The notes under the pieces are model-generated. The model worked only from the letters and a program-made list of their open reading frames with translations. It had not been told where the DNA came from and did no database searches. Position numbers and translations under genes: made by a program. A stretch of 64,000 nt of DNA from Agromyces sp. LHK192. GTDB lineage: Bacteria > Actinomycetota > Actinomycetes > Actinomycetales > Microbacteriaceae. Positions 16,594 through 24,761 of the stretch are shown here, piece after piece. The DNA lies in assembly GCF_004006235.1 (NCBI RefSeq), contig NZ_CP034753.1:620001-684000 (forward strand), read 5' to 3'. Each line of letters starts with the position of its first letter. The stretch's first letter is position 1.

Positions 16594-17547
16594 ATGCGTG
16601 CGGATCGCCTGGTCGCCACCCTGCTGCTGATGCAGGCGCGCGGGCGCGTGACCGCGCGTGAGCTCGCCGAGGAGCTCGAGATCTCGGTCGCGACCGCCCG
16701 TCGCGACCTCGAAGCGCTGTCGGGGGCCGGCGTGCCCGTCTACCCGCAGCCCGGACGCGGCGGCGGATGGTCGCTGCTCGGCGAGGGCCGCACCGATCTC
16801 AGCGGCTTCACCGCGTCGGAGGCGCGGGCCCTCTTCCTCCTGCTCGGGCCACGGGCCGGTGAGTCCGACGCCGGCCGGTCGGCGCTGCGCAAGGTGCTCC
16901 GGGCACTGCCGGCCACCTTCCGCGCGGATGCCGAGGCGGCCGCCGATGCGGTGATCGTTCGGCCTGGCGGGAGCGAGACGGATGCTGCAACGCTCGCGGA
17001 CCTCCAGCACGCCGTCGTCGAACATCGAGTGGTGCGCTTCCGCTACACGGCGTGGGGGCGCCCGCCGCGCGAGCGCCAGGCCCGGCCGCTCGGCCTGGTC
17101 GAGCACGGCGCCGCCTGGTATCTCGTCGCAGAGGCCCATGGTGGCGATCGAGACGGCGAGCGGCGCACCTACCGCGTCGATCGCGTCGCCGGATTCGAGA
17201 TGCTCGACGAGCGCTTCGAGCCGCCCGCGGAATTCTCGCTCGACGACGCCTGGCGCGAGGTCGAGGGGCGCGTCGGCGAGCTCCGGGCGCGGGCATCCGC
17301 CGTGGTGCTCGTCGACCCGAGCATGGTCGACGAGGTGCGCGGCTGGGTCGGCGCCACCACTCTCGAAGGCGTCGAGGCCGACGGACGCGTCCGCGTGCAT
17401 GCCACGGCCCCGGCCGAGGAGGTGCTGCTCCGACGCCTCGCGGCCTGGGCGCACGTCGCCGAGGTCGTCGAACCGGAGTCGCTGCGCGCGGCCCTCGCGG
17501 CCGCGGGTGCCGCACTCGTCGCGCGGTACGGCGCCGGCCCGACCTGA
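16594..17547 (+). CDS. HTH/WYL-domain transcriptional regulator (YafY type)
   Basis: A 317-residue regulator. The N-terminal DeoR-like winged helix (LVATLLLMQARGRVTARELAEELEISVATARRDLEALSGAG) is followed by a WYL domain (about 135-205: VRFRYTAWG, LGLVEHGAAWYLVAEAH, RTYRVDRV) and a C-terminal WCX extension. WYL domains bind nucleic acid or nucleotide-like ligands and act as sensors. In place of W-Y-L the strand reads AWYLVAEA, matching the consensus. ATG 16594 follows GGAG. Divergent from the VOC gene. Confidence 0.9.
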   Translation: MRADRLVATLLLMQARGRVTARELAEELEISVATARRDLEALSGAGVPVYPQPGRGGGWSLLGEGRTDLSGFTASEARALFLLLGPRAGESDAGRSALRKVLRALPATFRADAEAAADAVIVRPGGSETDAATLADLQHAVVEHRVVRFRYTAWGRPPRERQARPLGLVEHGAAWYLVAEAHGGDRDGERRTYRVDRVAGFEMLDERFEPPAEFSLDDAWREVEGRVGELRARASAVVLVDPSMVDEVRGWVGATTLEGVEADGRVRVHATAPAEEVLLRRLAAWAHVAEVVEPESLRAALAAAGAALVARYGAGPT

Positions 17548-17554
17548 ACCGCCC

Positions 17555-19099
17555 CTACTCGAACCCGAACAGCACGGGGAACGCGACCGCCACGATCGCC
17601 GCCCACGCGAGGTAGACGGGCAGGTACCCGGTCTGCCACCGCTCGAGGCGGTCGAACGGCACGCGCCCTCGCAGGAACCCGAGCTGCAGCCACGCCGACC
17701 AGGCGAGGTTGACGAGCAGGATCACGTTGAGTCCGAGCGACGCGGTCTTGTTCGGGCTCCAGCCGAACTCGCCCGTGCGGCCGACCATCGCGACCAGCAC
17801 GAACAGGTCGACGACGAGCGCGGCGGCGAGCATGACGAGCTGGATCCGTTCGAACCAGCCCGCCCGCTGCAGCGGATCGCGCGACGAGTACGAATACACG
17901 AGCAGCGCGAGCACCACGACGAGCACGAGGTCGAACGCGATGAGCAGTTCGCGCTCGGCTTCGACGACGTTCCACTGCAGCACCGCCGCGACCACGAGCG
18001 CGAGCAGCATGATCGTGAACAGCGGAGTGAACACCTTGGTGAGCACGGGTGCGATGTTCTCGATCACGCGCTGCTTCGCGTCGACGAGCCAGGCCGCGAC
18101 GAGCACCGCGCCGGGGATCGCGCACGGCAGCACCCAGTCGTTGAAGAACCAGGCGACGTCGACGTCGATCGTCGAGAACACGCCGATCGTCAGGGCCGAG
18201 AGCCCGGCGCCGACGAGCGCGATGAGCACGTAGTAGACGACCCATTCGCCGCTGAACCGCACGAAGTCCATGCGGCCGGCGCTCGTGCGCCACCCGTCGC
18301 CGACGTAGGCGAGCCCGGTGACGAGCCAGAGGGCGACGGCCGCGTGCAGCGAAGCGAGCAGTTCGGTCGCGGCCGGCGGCGCGCCGAACAGCTCGGTCGC
18401 GCCCGGACCGCCCCACGGGTACAGGTTCAACACGAGTCCGGCGGCGAGGAACGCGCCCGCGATGCCGAGCAGGACGCCGAGCGTCGGACGGTGCCGCCAC
18501 GCGAACCAGGCGGCGAGGAACGGCAGCACGAGCACGGCGCCGTTGCGCAGGAAGAACGCGGGGTCGGTCGTGAGCTCGGCGGCGACCTTCACCGCGAGGC
18601 CCGCGCCGACCCCGAGCAGCAGCGCGACGGCGAGGCCGTTCGCGCGATTCCAGAACGGGACCGACCGGGATGCAGCAGCGGCCCCGTCGGATGCGCCGGC
18701 GAAGCCGGCATCGGATGCGGCGCCGAGGCCGGAGTCGGCGTCGACGCCGGATGCCGCGCCGGATGCCCCTCCGCGCCGCTCGTCGGCGACCGCGGAGTCG
18801 TCGAGCACGAGCTGCTTCCACAGGCGCTCGGAGTGCACGCGCGCGTACTCGTGCGACAGGTCGTCGACCGCGCCGAGGCGCTTGACCGCGACGAGGAACG
18901 CCTCGTCGTCGTGCAGCCCGGCGGCGCGGAGCGCATCGACGCGGTCGAGCAGGTGGCCCTCGAGCTCGTCGATGTCGGATGCCGTGAGCGTCTCGCGCCG
19001 TTCGACCCAGCTGCGCCAGGAGGCGACGAGGTCGTCGAGTCCGGGCGAGGCGCCGGGCCCGGGCGCCTCCGGCGTGCCTGCGGTGTCGGCCGCGCGCAT
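17555..19099 (-). CDS. Multi-pass membrane protein with permease-prefix domain, cotranscribed with padR
   Basis: A 514-residue protein. Residues about 20-95 are a soluble helical N-terminus (SWRSWVERRETLTASDIDELEGHLLDR) matching the 'permease prefix domain' that links PadR-type regulators to membrane proteins. A low-complexity Ala/Gly/Ser/Asp linker and about ten transmembrane segments follow. No transport signature is recognisable. ATG 19099 lies 1 base after the padR stop, with GGGGGTG before it; a GTG at 19108, overlapping padR, is the alternative. Known PadR/prefix-domain pairs sense envelope stress or drugs, but the role of this one is unknown. Confidence 0.82.
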   Translation of the reverse strand: MRAADTAGTPEAPGPGASPGLDDLVASWRSWVERRETLTASDIDELEGHLLDRVDALRAAGLHDDEAFLVAVKRLGAVDDLSHEYARVHSERLWKQLVLDDSAVADERRGGASGAASGVDADSGLGAASDAGFAGASDGAAAASRSVPFWNRANGLAVALLLGVGAGLAVKVAAELTTDPAFFLRNGAVLVLPFLAAWFAWRHRPTLGVLLGIAGAFLAAGLVLNLYPWGGPGATELFGAPPAATELLASLHAAVALWLVTGLAYVGDGWRTSAGRMDFVRFSGEWVVYYVLIALVGAGLSALTIGVFSTIDVDVAWFFNDWVLPCAIPGAVLVAAWLVDAKQRVIENIAPVLTKVFTPLFTIMLLALVVAAVLQWNVVEAERELLIAFDLVLVVVLALLVYSYSSRDPLQRAGWFERIQLVMLAAALVVDLFVLVAMVGRTGEFGWSPNKTASLGLNVILLVNLAWSAWLQLGFLRGRVPFDRLERWQTGYLPVYLAWAAIVAVAFPVLFGFE

Positions 19100-19100
19100 G

Positions 19101-19460
19101 TCACGCACCCCCGAGCGCGGGAGTCGGGCCGCCCTGCACCGACCAGAGTTTGTCGAGCACGTCGCCGACGACGGTCCACTGCCGGCGCTGCTCGGCGAGC
19201 GCCGCGGCGCCCGTCGGGCTCAGCCGGTAGTGCTTGCGCGGGCGCCCGGCATCCGATTGCCGCCATTCGGAGGCGACGAGCCCCTGCCGTTCGAGCCGGT
19301 GCAGCAGCGGGTAGAGCATGCCGTCGCTCCACTCGAGTTCGCCGCCGGAGAGCCGCGACACCTGCTGCAGGATCGCGTAGCCGTACGACTCGCCCTCCGA
19401 CAGGATGCCGAGGACGACCGGGGTCGCGGCGGCCGCGACGAGGTCCTTGCCGATGCGCAT
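19101..19460 (-). CDS. PadR-family transcriptional regulator
   Basis: A 119-residue PadR winged helix. It has TPVVLGILSEGESYGYAILQQVSRLSGGELEWSDGMLYPLLHRLERQGLV, then the wing with GRPRKHYRLSPTGAAALAE, and a short C-terminal dimerisation helix. ATG 19460 follows GGAGGGAGA. It is the first gene of a two-gene operon with the membrane protein. Three copies of ACCTTGCA or its complement lie immediately upstream, giving a clear autoregulatory candidate. Confidence 0.92.
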   Translation of the reverse strand: MRIGKDLVAAAATPVVLGILSEGESYGYAILQQVSRLSGGELEWSDGMLYPLLHRLERQGLVASEWRQSDAGRPRKHYRLSPTGAAALAEQRRQWTVVGDVLDKLWSVQGGPTPALGGA

Positions 19461-19484
19461 GCCTGTCTCCCTCCGGCGCCCACG

Positions 19485-19537
19485 TACCTTGCAGCGCCAC
19501 ATACATTGAACTGCAAGGTAACTAGAAGTGCAAGGTG
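19485..19537. promoter_or_regulatory. Candidate PadR operator with three half-sites
   Basis: TACCTTGCAG (19485-19494) and CTGCAAGGTA (19511-19520) form a perfect 10-bp inverted repeat with a 16-base spacer. A third half-site, TGCAAGGT, is at 19530-19537. The block begins 25 bases upstream of the padR start codon. Confidence 0.6.
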
Positions 19538-19594
19538 TGGCTGTGCATCGGCCCGCCCGCCGGCCCCATCTGCCCATCCGAAGGCGGTGTACGT

Positions 19595-19649
19595 GGACGC
19601 GATTGGTCGGTTCGCTCCCGCCCGAGCGACCACTCGTGTCCAAGCGCGG
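19595..19649 (+). repeat. Intergenic repeat, copy A (degenerate)
   Basis: A block with TTGGTCGG near the start, GAGCGACCA in the middle and a GTCC/GCGCGG end has the same element order and orientation as the repeats at 20684 and 20757. It lies just 3' of the DUF559 gene. The TGGTCG/CGACCA pair can fold into a hairpin. Confidence 0.4.
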
Positions 19650-19660
19650 CGACGGACCAC

Positions 19661-20557
19661 TCAGCCACGCCATCCGCGGTCGCGCAGCGCGCGCGCCGTG
19701 CGCTCGACGAGTTCGCTGCGGGGCATCCGCTTCGTCGTGCGGATGACGAGCCAACCGTCGGCCGCGAGGTCGTTGAGTCGCGCGACGTCCGTCGTCCACT
19801 GCGCGAGGTCCAGGCGATGGTGCTCGCCGTCGTATTCGACGAGCACCCGGTACCCCCGGAACACGAGGTCACCGCGCGTCCGTCGGCCGGACCGGAGGGT
19901 GATCATCCCGTTCGGCTCCGGTTCGGGCAGACCGGCGCGCACGAGCGCCAGACGAAGCAGAGACTCCTGCCTCGAGTACGAGTCCGCGCGGAGTTCCGAC
20001 CGGGCGCGGAGCAACCGAACCATTCCCGCGCGCCCGGCGTACCGGTCGAGCGCGGCGTCGATCTCGTCGAAGGTCGCCAACGGCTGGGGAAGACCGACCA
20101 GCCGGTCACCGGCGGCGACCAGATCGTCGAGGCCGAGCATCGTCGAGAGCGTGCACCAGGTGTCGGACGGGCTCATCACCTGCAGGCCGCGGAATCGTCG
20201 CACCTCGGCATCGACCGTCGTCGAGTGGCCGGCGACGCCGCGTCCACGCGGAGCTCGCCCGCCGCGCAGCGCCGAGACATGCACCCTCGGATCCCGTTCC
20301 CGGTCCGGCGGGATCGGCAGCCCGAGCATCGACGCGGCGGTCGAATGCGAGAACGCATGGTCATCGCGCATAACCGGTCCGTATGCCGCCGCATGGTCGA
20401 ATGCGGTCTCGAGGGCGGAAGTCGTGCGGACGCCGTGAAAGGGTGCGGAGAGGTCCGCTGCCCGCAGACGCCGCCTCGTCACACCCATGCTCAATGCCGT
20501 TCCGGTGCCGAACGGCGCCTCGGTGAGGGGATGGGGGAGAGCACGCGGGCGGGGCAT
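19661..20557 (-). CDS. DUF559 endonuclease-domain protein
   Basis: A 298-residue protein common in actinobacteria. The N-terminal half resembles the AbiEi/type IV TA antitoxin-like region (RRLRAADLSAPFHGVRTT). The C-terminal part (about 190-290) is a DUF559/Vsr-like nuclease fold: ESLLRLALVRAGLPEPEPN, RTRGDLVFRGYRVLVEYDGEHH, then DVARLNDLAADGWLVIRTT. Asp in GDLVF and Glu in LVEYDG are the expected catalytic acids. No partner toxin is adjacent. The gene is flanked by related repeats at 19595, 20684 and 20757, suggesting a recombination-prone or mobile cassette. Function unknown; nuclease activity is inferred from fold. Confidence 0.75.
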   Translation of the reverse strand: MPRPRALPHPLTEAPFGTGTALSMGVTRRRLRAADLSAPFHGVRTTSALETAFDHAAAYGPVMRDDHAFSHSTAASMLGLPIPPDRERDPRVHVSALRGGRAPRGRGVAGHSTTVDAEVRRFRGLQVMSPSDTWCTLSTMLGLDDLVAAGDRLVGLPQPLATFDEIDAALDRYAGRAGMVRLLRARSELRADSYSRQESLLRLALVRAGLPEPEPNGMITLRSGRRTRGDLVFRGYRVLVEYDGEHHRLDLAQWTTDVARLNDLAADGWLVIRTTKRMPRSELVERTARALRDRGWRG

Positions 20558-20683
20558 CCGGTCAGCATCGCCGAGCGGAGGCTCGCAGCCGGCTGGGCAG
20601 CCCGATCCGTGGACTCTGCGCGCTCCACGGCCCGTGGGGGGAATGGTCGCGGCCGCCGGGTCGCGAGGCCGGAGTCAGCCGCA

Positions 20684-20743
20684 CGCCCGGACCCAGATGG
20701 TCGGTGCGGATGGCTTGGAGCGGCCATTCGCGTCCGCGCGAGG
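20684..20743 (+). repeat. Intergenic repeat, copy B
   Basis: A 60-base unit beginning CGCCCGGACCCAG and ending ATTCGCGTCCGCGCGAGG, with TGGTCGGTGCGG in the centre. It is about 85% identical by eye to copy C, 73 bases downstream in the same orientation. Confidence 0.7.
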
Positions 20744-20756
20744 TGCCAGCCCTGCG

Positions 20757-20816
20757 CGCCCGGACTCAGCTGGTCGGTGCGGGTGGACTCGAGCGACCAT
20801 TCGCGTCCGCGCGGGT
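20757..20816 (+). repeat. Intergenic repeat, copy C
   Basis: A 60-base unit beginning CGCCCGGACTCAG and ending ATTCGCGTCCGCGCGGGT. TGGTCG at 20771 and CGACCA at 20793 are inverted, so each copy can form a hairpin. It ends about 50 bases before the palindrome upstream of aceA. Confidence 0.7.
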
Positions 20817-20865
20817 GAGGAGGGCGTGAGAGGAGGGCGCGAGAGGAGGGTTCTTCTCCCGCGCA

Positions 20866-20883
20866 GAACTTCGCGGAAAGTTC
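20866..20883. promoter_or_regulatory. Candidate RamB-type operator upstream of aceA-aceB
   Basis: GAACTTCGCGGAAAGTTC is a 7-4-7 palindrome with one mismatch between arms. It lies about 170 bases before the isocitrate lyase start and shares geometry and half-site with 12337-12354 upstream of the RamB-like gene. Confidence 0.5.
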
Positions 20884-21054
20884 ACCCCCCGAATCGTCGG
20901 TCGGCCGCTCCTCGCCGGGCGCATCGTGGATGTCACAGGCCACGGATGCCCCGCCACGAGGCATCCGGCACCGCGAACATCACGGCACCGACCGAGGTCC
21001 CGAGCCCACCGGCCCAGGACCCGGCACGAGCCACACGACACGAGGAGCACGACG

Positions 21055-22386
21055 ATGAGCACCCGCCCCGGTGACCAGACCCAGACCGCCGCCGAGCTGC
21101 AGCTCGAGTGGGACGCCGACCCCCGCTGGGAGGGCGTCAAGCGCGACTACACGGCGGAGGACGTCGTCGCGCTGCGCGGCCCGGTCCGCGAGGAGCGGAC
21201 GCTCGCCAAGCGCGGCGCCGAGAAGCTCTGGGAGAACATCTCGAAGAACACCGGCACCGCGTTCGACCGCATGGAGGACCCGGAGTGGTCGGCCGCGCTC
21301 GGCGCCCTCACCGGCAACCAGGCCGTGCAGCAGGTGCGCGCGGGACTCAAGGCCATCTACCTCAGCGGCTGGCAGGTCGCCGCCGACGCGAACCTGAGCG
21401 GCCAGACCTACCCCGACCAGTCGCTCTACCCTGCGAACTCGGTTCCGGCGGTCGTGCGCCGCATCAACAACGCGCTCCTGCGCGCCGGGCAGATCGAGCA
21501 GGGCACGCCCGGCCCCGACGGCGAGCGCGACTGGATGGCCCCGATCGTCGCTGACGCCGAGGCCGGCTTCGGCGGTCCGCTGAACGCGTACGAGCTCATG
21601 CACCAGATGATCGAGGCGGGCGCCGCCGGCGTGCACTGGGAGGACCAGCTCGCGAGCGAGAAGAAGTGCGGCCACATGGGCGGCAAGGTGCTGATCCCGA
21701 CGAGCCAGCACATCCGCACGATCAACGCGGCGCGCCTCGCGGCCGACGTCGCCGGTGTCCCGTCGATCATCATCGCCCGCACCGACGCGCTCGCCGCGAC
21801 GCTGCTGACGAGCGACCACGACGAGCGCGACCAGCCGTTCGTCACGGGCGAGCGCACCGCCGAGGGCTTCTACAACGTGCAGAACGGCATCGAGCCGGTC
21901 ATCGCCCGCGGCCTCGCCTACGCCGAGTACGCCGACCTGCTCTGGGTCGAGTCGGCCGAGCCCGACCTCGACCTGGCGCGCCGCTTCGCCGAGGCCGTGC
22001 ACGCGAAGTTCCCGGGCAAGCGCCTGAGCTACAACTGCTCGCCGAGCTTCAACTGGAAGCGCCACCTCGACGACGACCAGATCGCGAAGTTCCAGCGGGA
22101 GCTCGCGTCGATGGGATACGCGTTCCAGTTCATCACGCTCGCGGGCTTCCACGCCCTCAACCACTCCATGTTCACGCTCGCCAAGGACTACAACGAGCGG
22201 CACATGAGCGCATACGTCGACCTCCAGGAGGCGGAATTCGCCTCGGAGGCATCCGGGTACACCGCCACGCGCCACCAGCGCGAGGTCGGCACCGGCTACT
22301 TCGACCGGATCGCCACGGCGCTGAACCCCAACAGCGCGACCCTCGCCCTCGTCGGATCGACCGAGGAAGAGCAGTTCCAGCACTGA
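21055..22386 (+). CDS. aceA: Isocitrate lyase
   Basis: A 443-residue cytosolic enzyme that splits isocitrate into glyoxylate and succinate, the first step of the glyoxylate shunt. The catalytic loop is [14 protein letters not shown] with the active-site Cys. [10 protein letters not shown] and [12 protein letters not shown] provide Mg ligands, and [13 protein letters not shown] is the C-terminal substrate loop. Its length fits the short prokaryotic isoform 1 rather than the long AceAb form. ATG 21055 follows GAGGAG. Malate synthase starts 28 bases downstream in the same operon, so both shunt enzymes are coexpressed, probably under the RamB-like regulator. Confidence 0.97.
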   Translation: MSTRPGDQTQTAAELQLEWDADPRWEGVKRDYTAEDVVALRGPVREERTLAKRGAEKLWENISKNTGTAFDRMEDPEWSAALGALTGNQAVQQVRAGLKAIYLSGWQVAADANLSGQTYPDQSLYPANSVPAVVRRINNALLRAGQIEQGTPGPDGERDWMAPIVADAEAGFGGPLNAYELMHQMIEAGAAGVHWEDQLASEKKCGHMGGKVLIPTSQHIRTINAARLAADVAGVPSIIIARTDALAATLLTSDHDERDQPFVTGERTAEGFYNVQNGIEPVIARGLAYAEYADLLWVESAEPDLDLARRFAEAVHAKFPGKRLSYNCSPSFNWKRHLDDDQIAKFQRELASMGYAFQFITLAGFHALNHSMFTLAKDYNERHMSAYVDLQEAEFASEASGYTATRHQREVGTGYFDRIATALNPNSATLALVGSTEEEQFQH

Positions 22387-22414
22387 CGCCCGTCCACTGA
22401 GACAGGAGACGACC

Positions 22415-24085
22415 ATGAACACCCTGACCATCGAACGAACGGATGCCCCGCCGCGTCCGACGACGACGACGAGCTTCAGCGCGGCCCGCCCGCGCATGGA
22501 GGTCACCGGCCCGATCGGCGAGCGGTACGACGAGATCCTCACACCCGCGGCGCTCGAGTTCCTCGCCGAGTTGCACGACCGGTTCGCCGGCACCCGCCAC
22601 GACCTGCTCGCGGCCCGCCTGCAGACCCGCGTCGACGCCGCGAACGGCCGCGACCCGAGGTTCCTGCCCGAGACCGAGTCCATCCGCGCCGACCGCACCT
22701 GGCGGGTCGCGGGCGCGGGCCCGGGCCTCGAGGACCGCCGCGTCGAGATCACCGGTCCCACCGACCGCAAGATGACGATCAACGCGCTCAACTCGAGTGC
22801 GAAGGTCTGGCTCGCCGACCAGGAGGATGCCACGAGCCCCACCTGGCGGAACGTCATCGAGGGCCAGCTGAGCCTGTTCGACGCGCTGCGCGGCGACCTG
22901 TCGTTCACGAGCCCGGAGGGCAAGGCGTACCGGCTCGAGCGCGACATCCGCGAGACGCCGACCATCGTGTTCCGTCCGCGCGGCTGGCACCTCACCGAGA
23001 AGCACGTGCGGTTCCACGACCGCGCGGGGCGTGCGCTGCAGGCGTCCGGGTCGCTCGTGGACTTCGGCCTCTACGCGTTCCACAACGCGAAGCGGCTGAT
23101 CGAGCTCGGCCGCGGGCCGTACTTCTACCTGCCGAAGCTGGAGTCGCACCGCGAGGCGAAGCTGTGGAACGACATCTTCGTGTTCACGCAGCAGTACCTC
23201 GGCATCCCGCAGGGCACGATCCGGGCGACCGTGCTGATCGAGACGATCCAGGCCGCGTTCCAGATGGAGGAGATCCTCTACGAGCTGCGCGACCACTGCG
23301 CGGGCCTGAACGCCGGCCGCTGGGACTACATCTTCTCGATCGTGAAGACGTTCCGGTCGCGGGGTCGCCGGTGGGTGCTGCCCGACCGCAGGCAGATCAC
23401 GATGACGGTGCCGTTCATGCGCGCCTACACCGAACTGCTGGTCGCGACCGCGCACCAGCGAGGCGCATATGCCATCGGCGGCATGAGCGCGTTCATCCCG
23501 AACCGGCGCAACCCCGAGGTGACCGAGCGCGCGCTCGCCGCGGTGGCCGCAGACAAGCGCCGCGAGGCATCCGACGGGTTCGACGGCACCTGGGTCGCGC
23601 ACCCCGACCTGATCGACACCGCGCGGGCCGAGTTCGACCGCGTGCTCGGCGACGAGCCGAACCAGCTCGGCCGGCTGCGCGAGGACGTCGAGGTGACGGC
23701 GGCGCAGCTGCTCGACATCCCGTCGATCGGCGGTGAGATCACCGAGCACGGCGTGCAGGAGAACATCTCGATCGCGATCCGCTACGTCGAGTCGTGGCTG
23801 CGGGGCACCGGCGCCGCGGCGCTCGACGACCTGATGGAGGACGCCGCGACCGCGGAGATCTCGCGCTCGCAGGTGTGGCAGTGGTTGCACGACAACACCG
23901 TGACGGCCGAGGGCACCCGCATCGACCAGACGTCGATCGTGCGCCTCATGGCCGCGGCCGTCGCCGAGCTGCCCCGCTTCGAGGGCGACCGGTTCGACGA
24001 CGCGATCTCGGTGTTCCGGTCGGTGGCGCTCGAACCCGAGTTCCCGACGTTCCTCACCCTGAGCGCGTACGCCCGCTTCCTGTAG
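22415..24085 (+). CDS. aceB: Malate synthase A
   Basis: A 556-residue AceB-type malate synthase that condenses glyoxylate with acetyl-CoA to malate, completing the shunt. The fingerprint segments are MTINALNSSAKVWLADQEDATSPTW, FRPRGWHL, TVLIETIQAAFQMEEILYELRDH (Mg-binding Glu), AGRWDYIFSIVK and, near the end, GVQENISIAIRYVESWLRGTG. The length fits the A isoform (about 530-550), not the 720-residue GlcB form. ATG 22415 follows CAGGAGA. A strong hairpin at 24155-24193 closes the operon. Confidence 0.97.
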   Translation: MNTLTIERTDAPPRPTTTTSFSAARPRMEVTGPIGERYDEILTPAALEFLAELHDRFAGTRHDLLAARLQTRVDAANGRDPRFLPETESIRADRTWRVAGAGPGLEDRRVEITGPTDRKMTINALNSSAKVWLADQEDATSPTWRNVIEGQLSLFDALRGDLSFTSPEGKAYRLERDIRETPTIVFRPRGWHLTEKHVRFHDRAGRALQASGSLVDFGLYAFHNAKRLIELGRGPYFYLPKLESHREAKLWNDIFVFTQQYLGIPQGTIRATVLIETIQAAFQMEEILYELRDHCAGLNAGRWDYIFSIVKTFRSRGRRWVLPDRRQITMTVPFMRAYTELLVATAHQRGAYAIGGMSAFIPNRRNPEVTERALAAVAADKRREASDGFDGTWVAHPDLIDTARAEFDRVLGDEPNQLGRLREDVEVTAAQLLDIPSIGGEITEHGVQENISIAIRYVESWLRGTGAAALDDLMEDAATAEISRSQVWQWLHDNTVTAEGTRIDQTSIVRLMAAAVAELPRFEGDRFDDAISVFRSVALEPEFPTFLTLSAYARFL

Positions 24086-24106
24086 CGAGCACACGCGCGC
24101 CGCGCC

Positions 24107-24158
24107 GACCGGCCACCACGACCGGCCGCCACGACCGGCCGCGCCGACCGCCCACGAC
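24107..24158. repeat. Four tandem 13-bp repeats downstream of aceB
   Basis: Units GACCGGCCACCAC, GACCGGCCGCCAC, GACCGGCCGCGCC and GACCGCCCACGAC run directly into a terminator hairpin. A short minisatellite in the aceB 3' region. Confidence 0.7.
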
Positions 24159-24193
24159 GAGCGGATGTCCCGACCCGGGGCATCCGCTCGTCG
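24155..24193 (+). terminator. Terminator hairpin of the aceA-aceB operon
   Basis: CGACGAGCGGATG (24155-24167) pairs perfectly with CATCCGCTCGTCG (24181-24193) around a 13-base loop. No T-run follows. Confidence 0.65.
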
Positions 24194-24215
24194 CATGCGG
24201 TGCCATGATCGATGG

Positions 24216-24752
24216 ATGCCCGAGCTCGTGATCCGTGCCGCAGCCGCCGACGACGCCGAGCGCATCGCCGTGCTCGCCGCGGCGACCTTCCCGCTCGCGT
24301 GTCCGCCGAGCACGACGCCCGAGGCCCAGCAGGCCTTCATCGCCGAGCACCTGAGCGCCGAGCGGTTCGCCGCGTACGTCGGGGACCCCGAGCGGGCGGT
24401 GCTGGTGGCCGAGGCATCCGACGGCGCCATGCTCGGGTACGCGATGCTCATCGCCGGCGACCCGTCCGACGCCGATGTCGCGGCCGCGGTCGCCGAGCGG
24501 CCCGCCATCGAGCTGAGCAAGTTCTACGCGAGCCCGACGGTGCACGGCGCGGGCGTCGCCGCGTCGCTCATGCAGGCGGTCGTCGACGTCGCACGGGCGA
24601 CGGGCGCTACGGTCTGCTGGCTCGGCGTCAACGAGGAGAACGAACGCGCGCAGCGGTTCTACGCGAAGCACGGGTTCCGGCAGGTGGGCCGCAAGCGGTT
24701 CCGCCTCGGGGACCGGTGGGAGGACGACCACGTCCTCGCGCTGCCGCTCTGA
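24216..24752 (+). CDS. GNAT-family N-acetyltransferase
   Basis: A 178-residue acetyl-CoA-dependent acyltransferase fold. It starts LVIRAAAADDAERIAVLAAATF (alpha-1 region). Motif A is present as ELSKFYASPTVHGAGVAASLMQAVVDVARATGATVCWLGV, whose G-x-G-x-A-like loop binds the acetyl-CoA pyrophosphate. It ends with NERAQRFYAKHGFRQVGRKRF. ATG 24216 is chosen because the fold begins there; an in-frame ATG 51 bases upstream lies in the terminator. Convergent with the photolyase gene 10 bases away. Acceptor substrate unknown. Confidence 0.88.
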   Translation: MPELVIRAAAADDAERIAVLAAATFPLACPPSTTPEAQQAFIAEHLSAERFAAYVGDPERAVLVAEASDGAMLGYAMLIAGDPSDADVAAAVAERPAIELSKFYASPTVHGAGVAASLMQAVVDVARATGATVCWLGVNEENERAQRFYAKHGFRQVGRKRFRLGDRWEDDHVLALPL

Positions 24753-24761
24753 CGCGAGCCG

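Larger units (their letters stand above)
20558..21054. other. Intergenic region between the DUF559 gene and aceA
   Basis: About 500 bases without a convincing gene. It holds two direct repeats (20684, 20757), a degenerate inverted relative of them around 20639-20680, a purine-rich run of GAGGAGGG units (20817-20850) and the 18-bp palindrome at 20866. Short spurious frames start here but none resembles a protein. Confidence 0.6.

Noticed and set aside
20926..21054. N-terminal extension of isocitrate lyase
   Set aside because: The extra codons are His/Pro/Arg-rich, and GAGGAG just before ATG 21055 marks the start.
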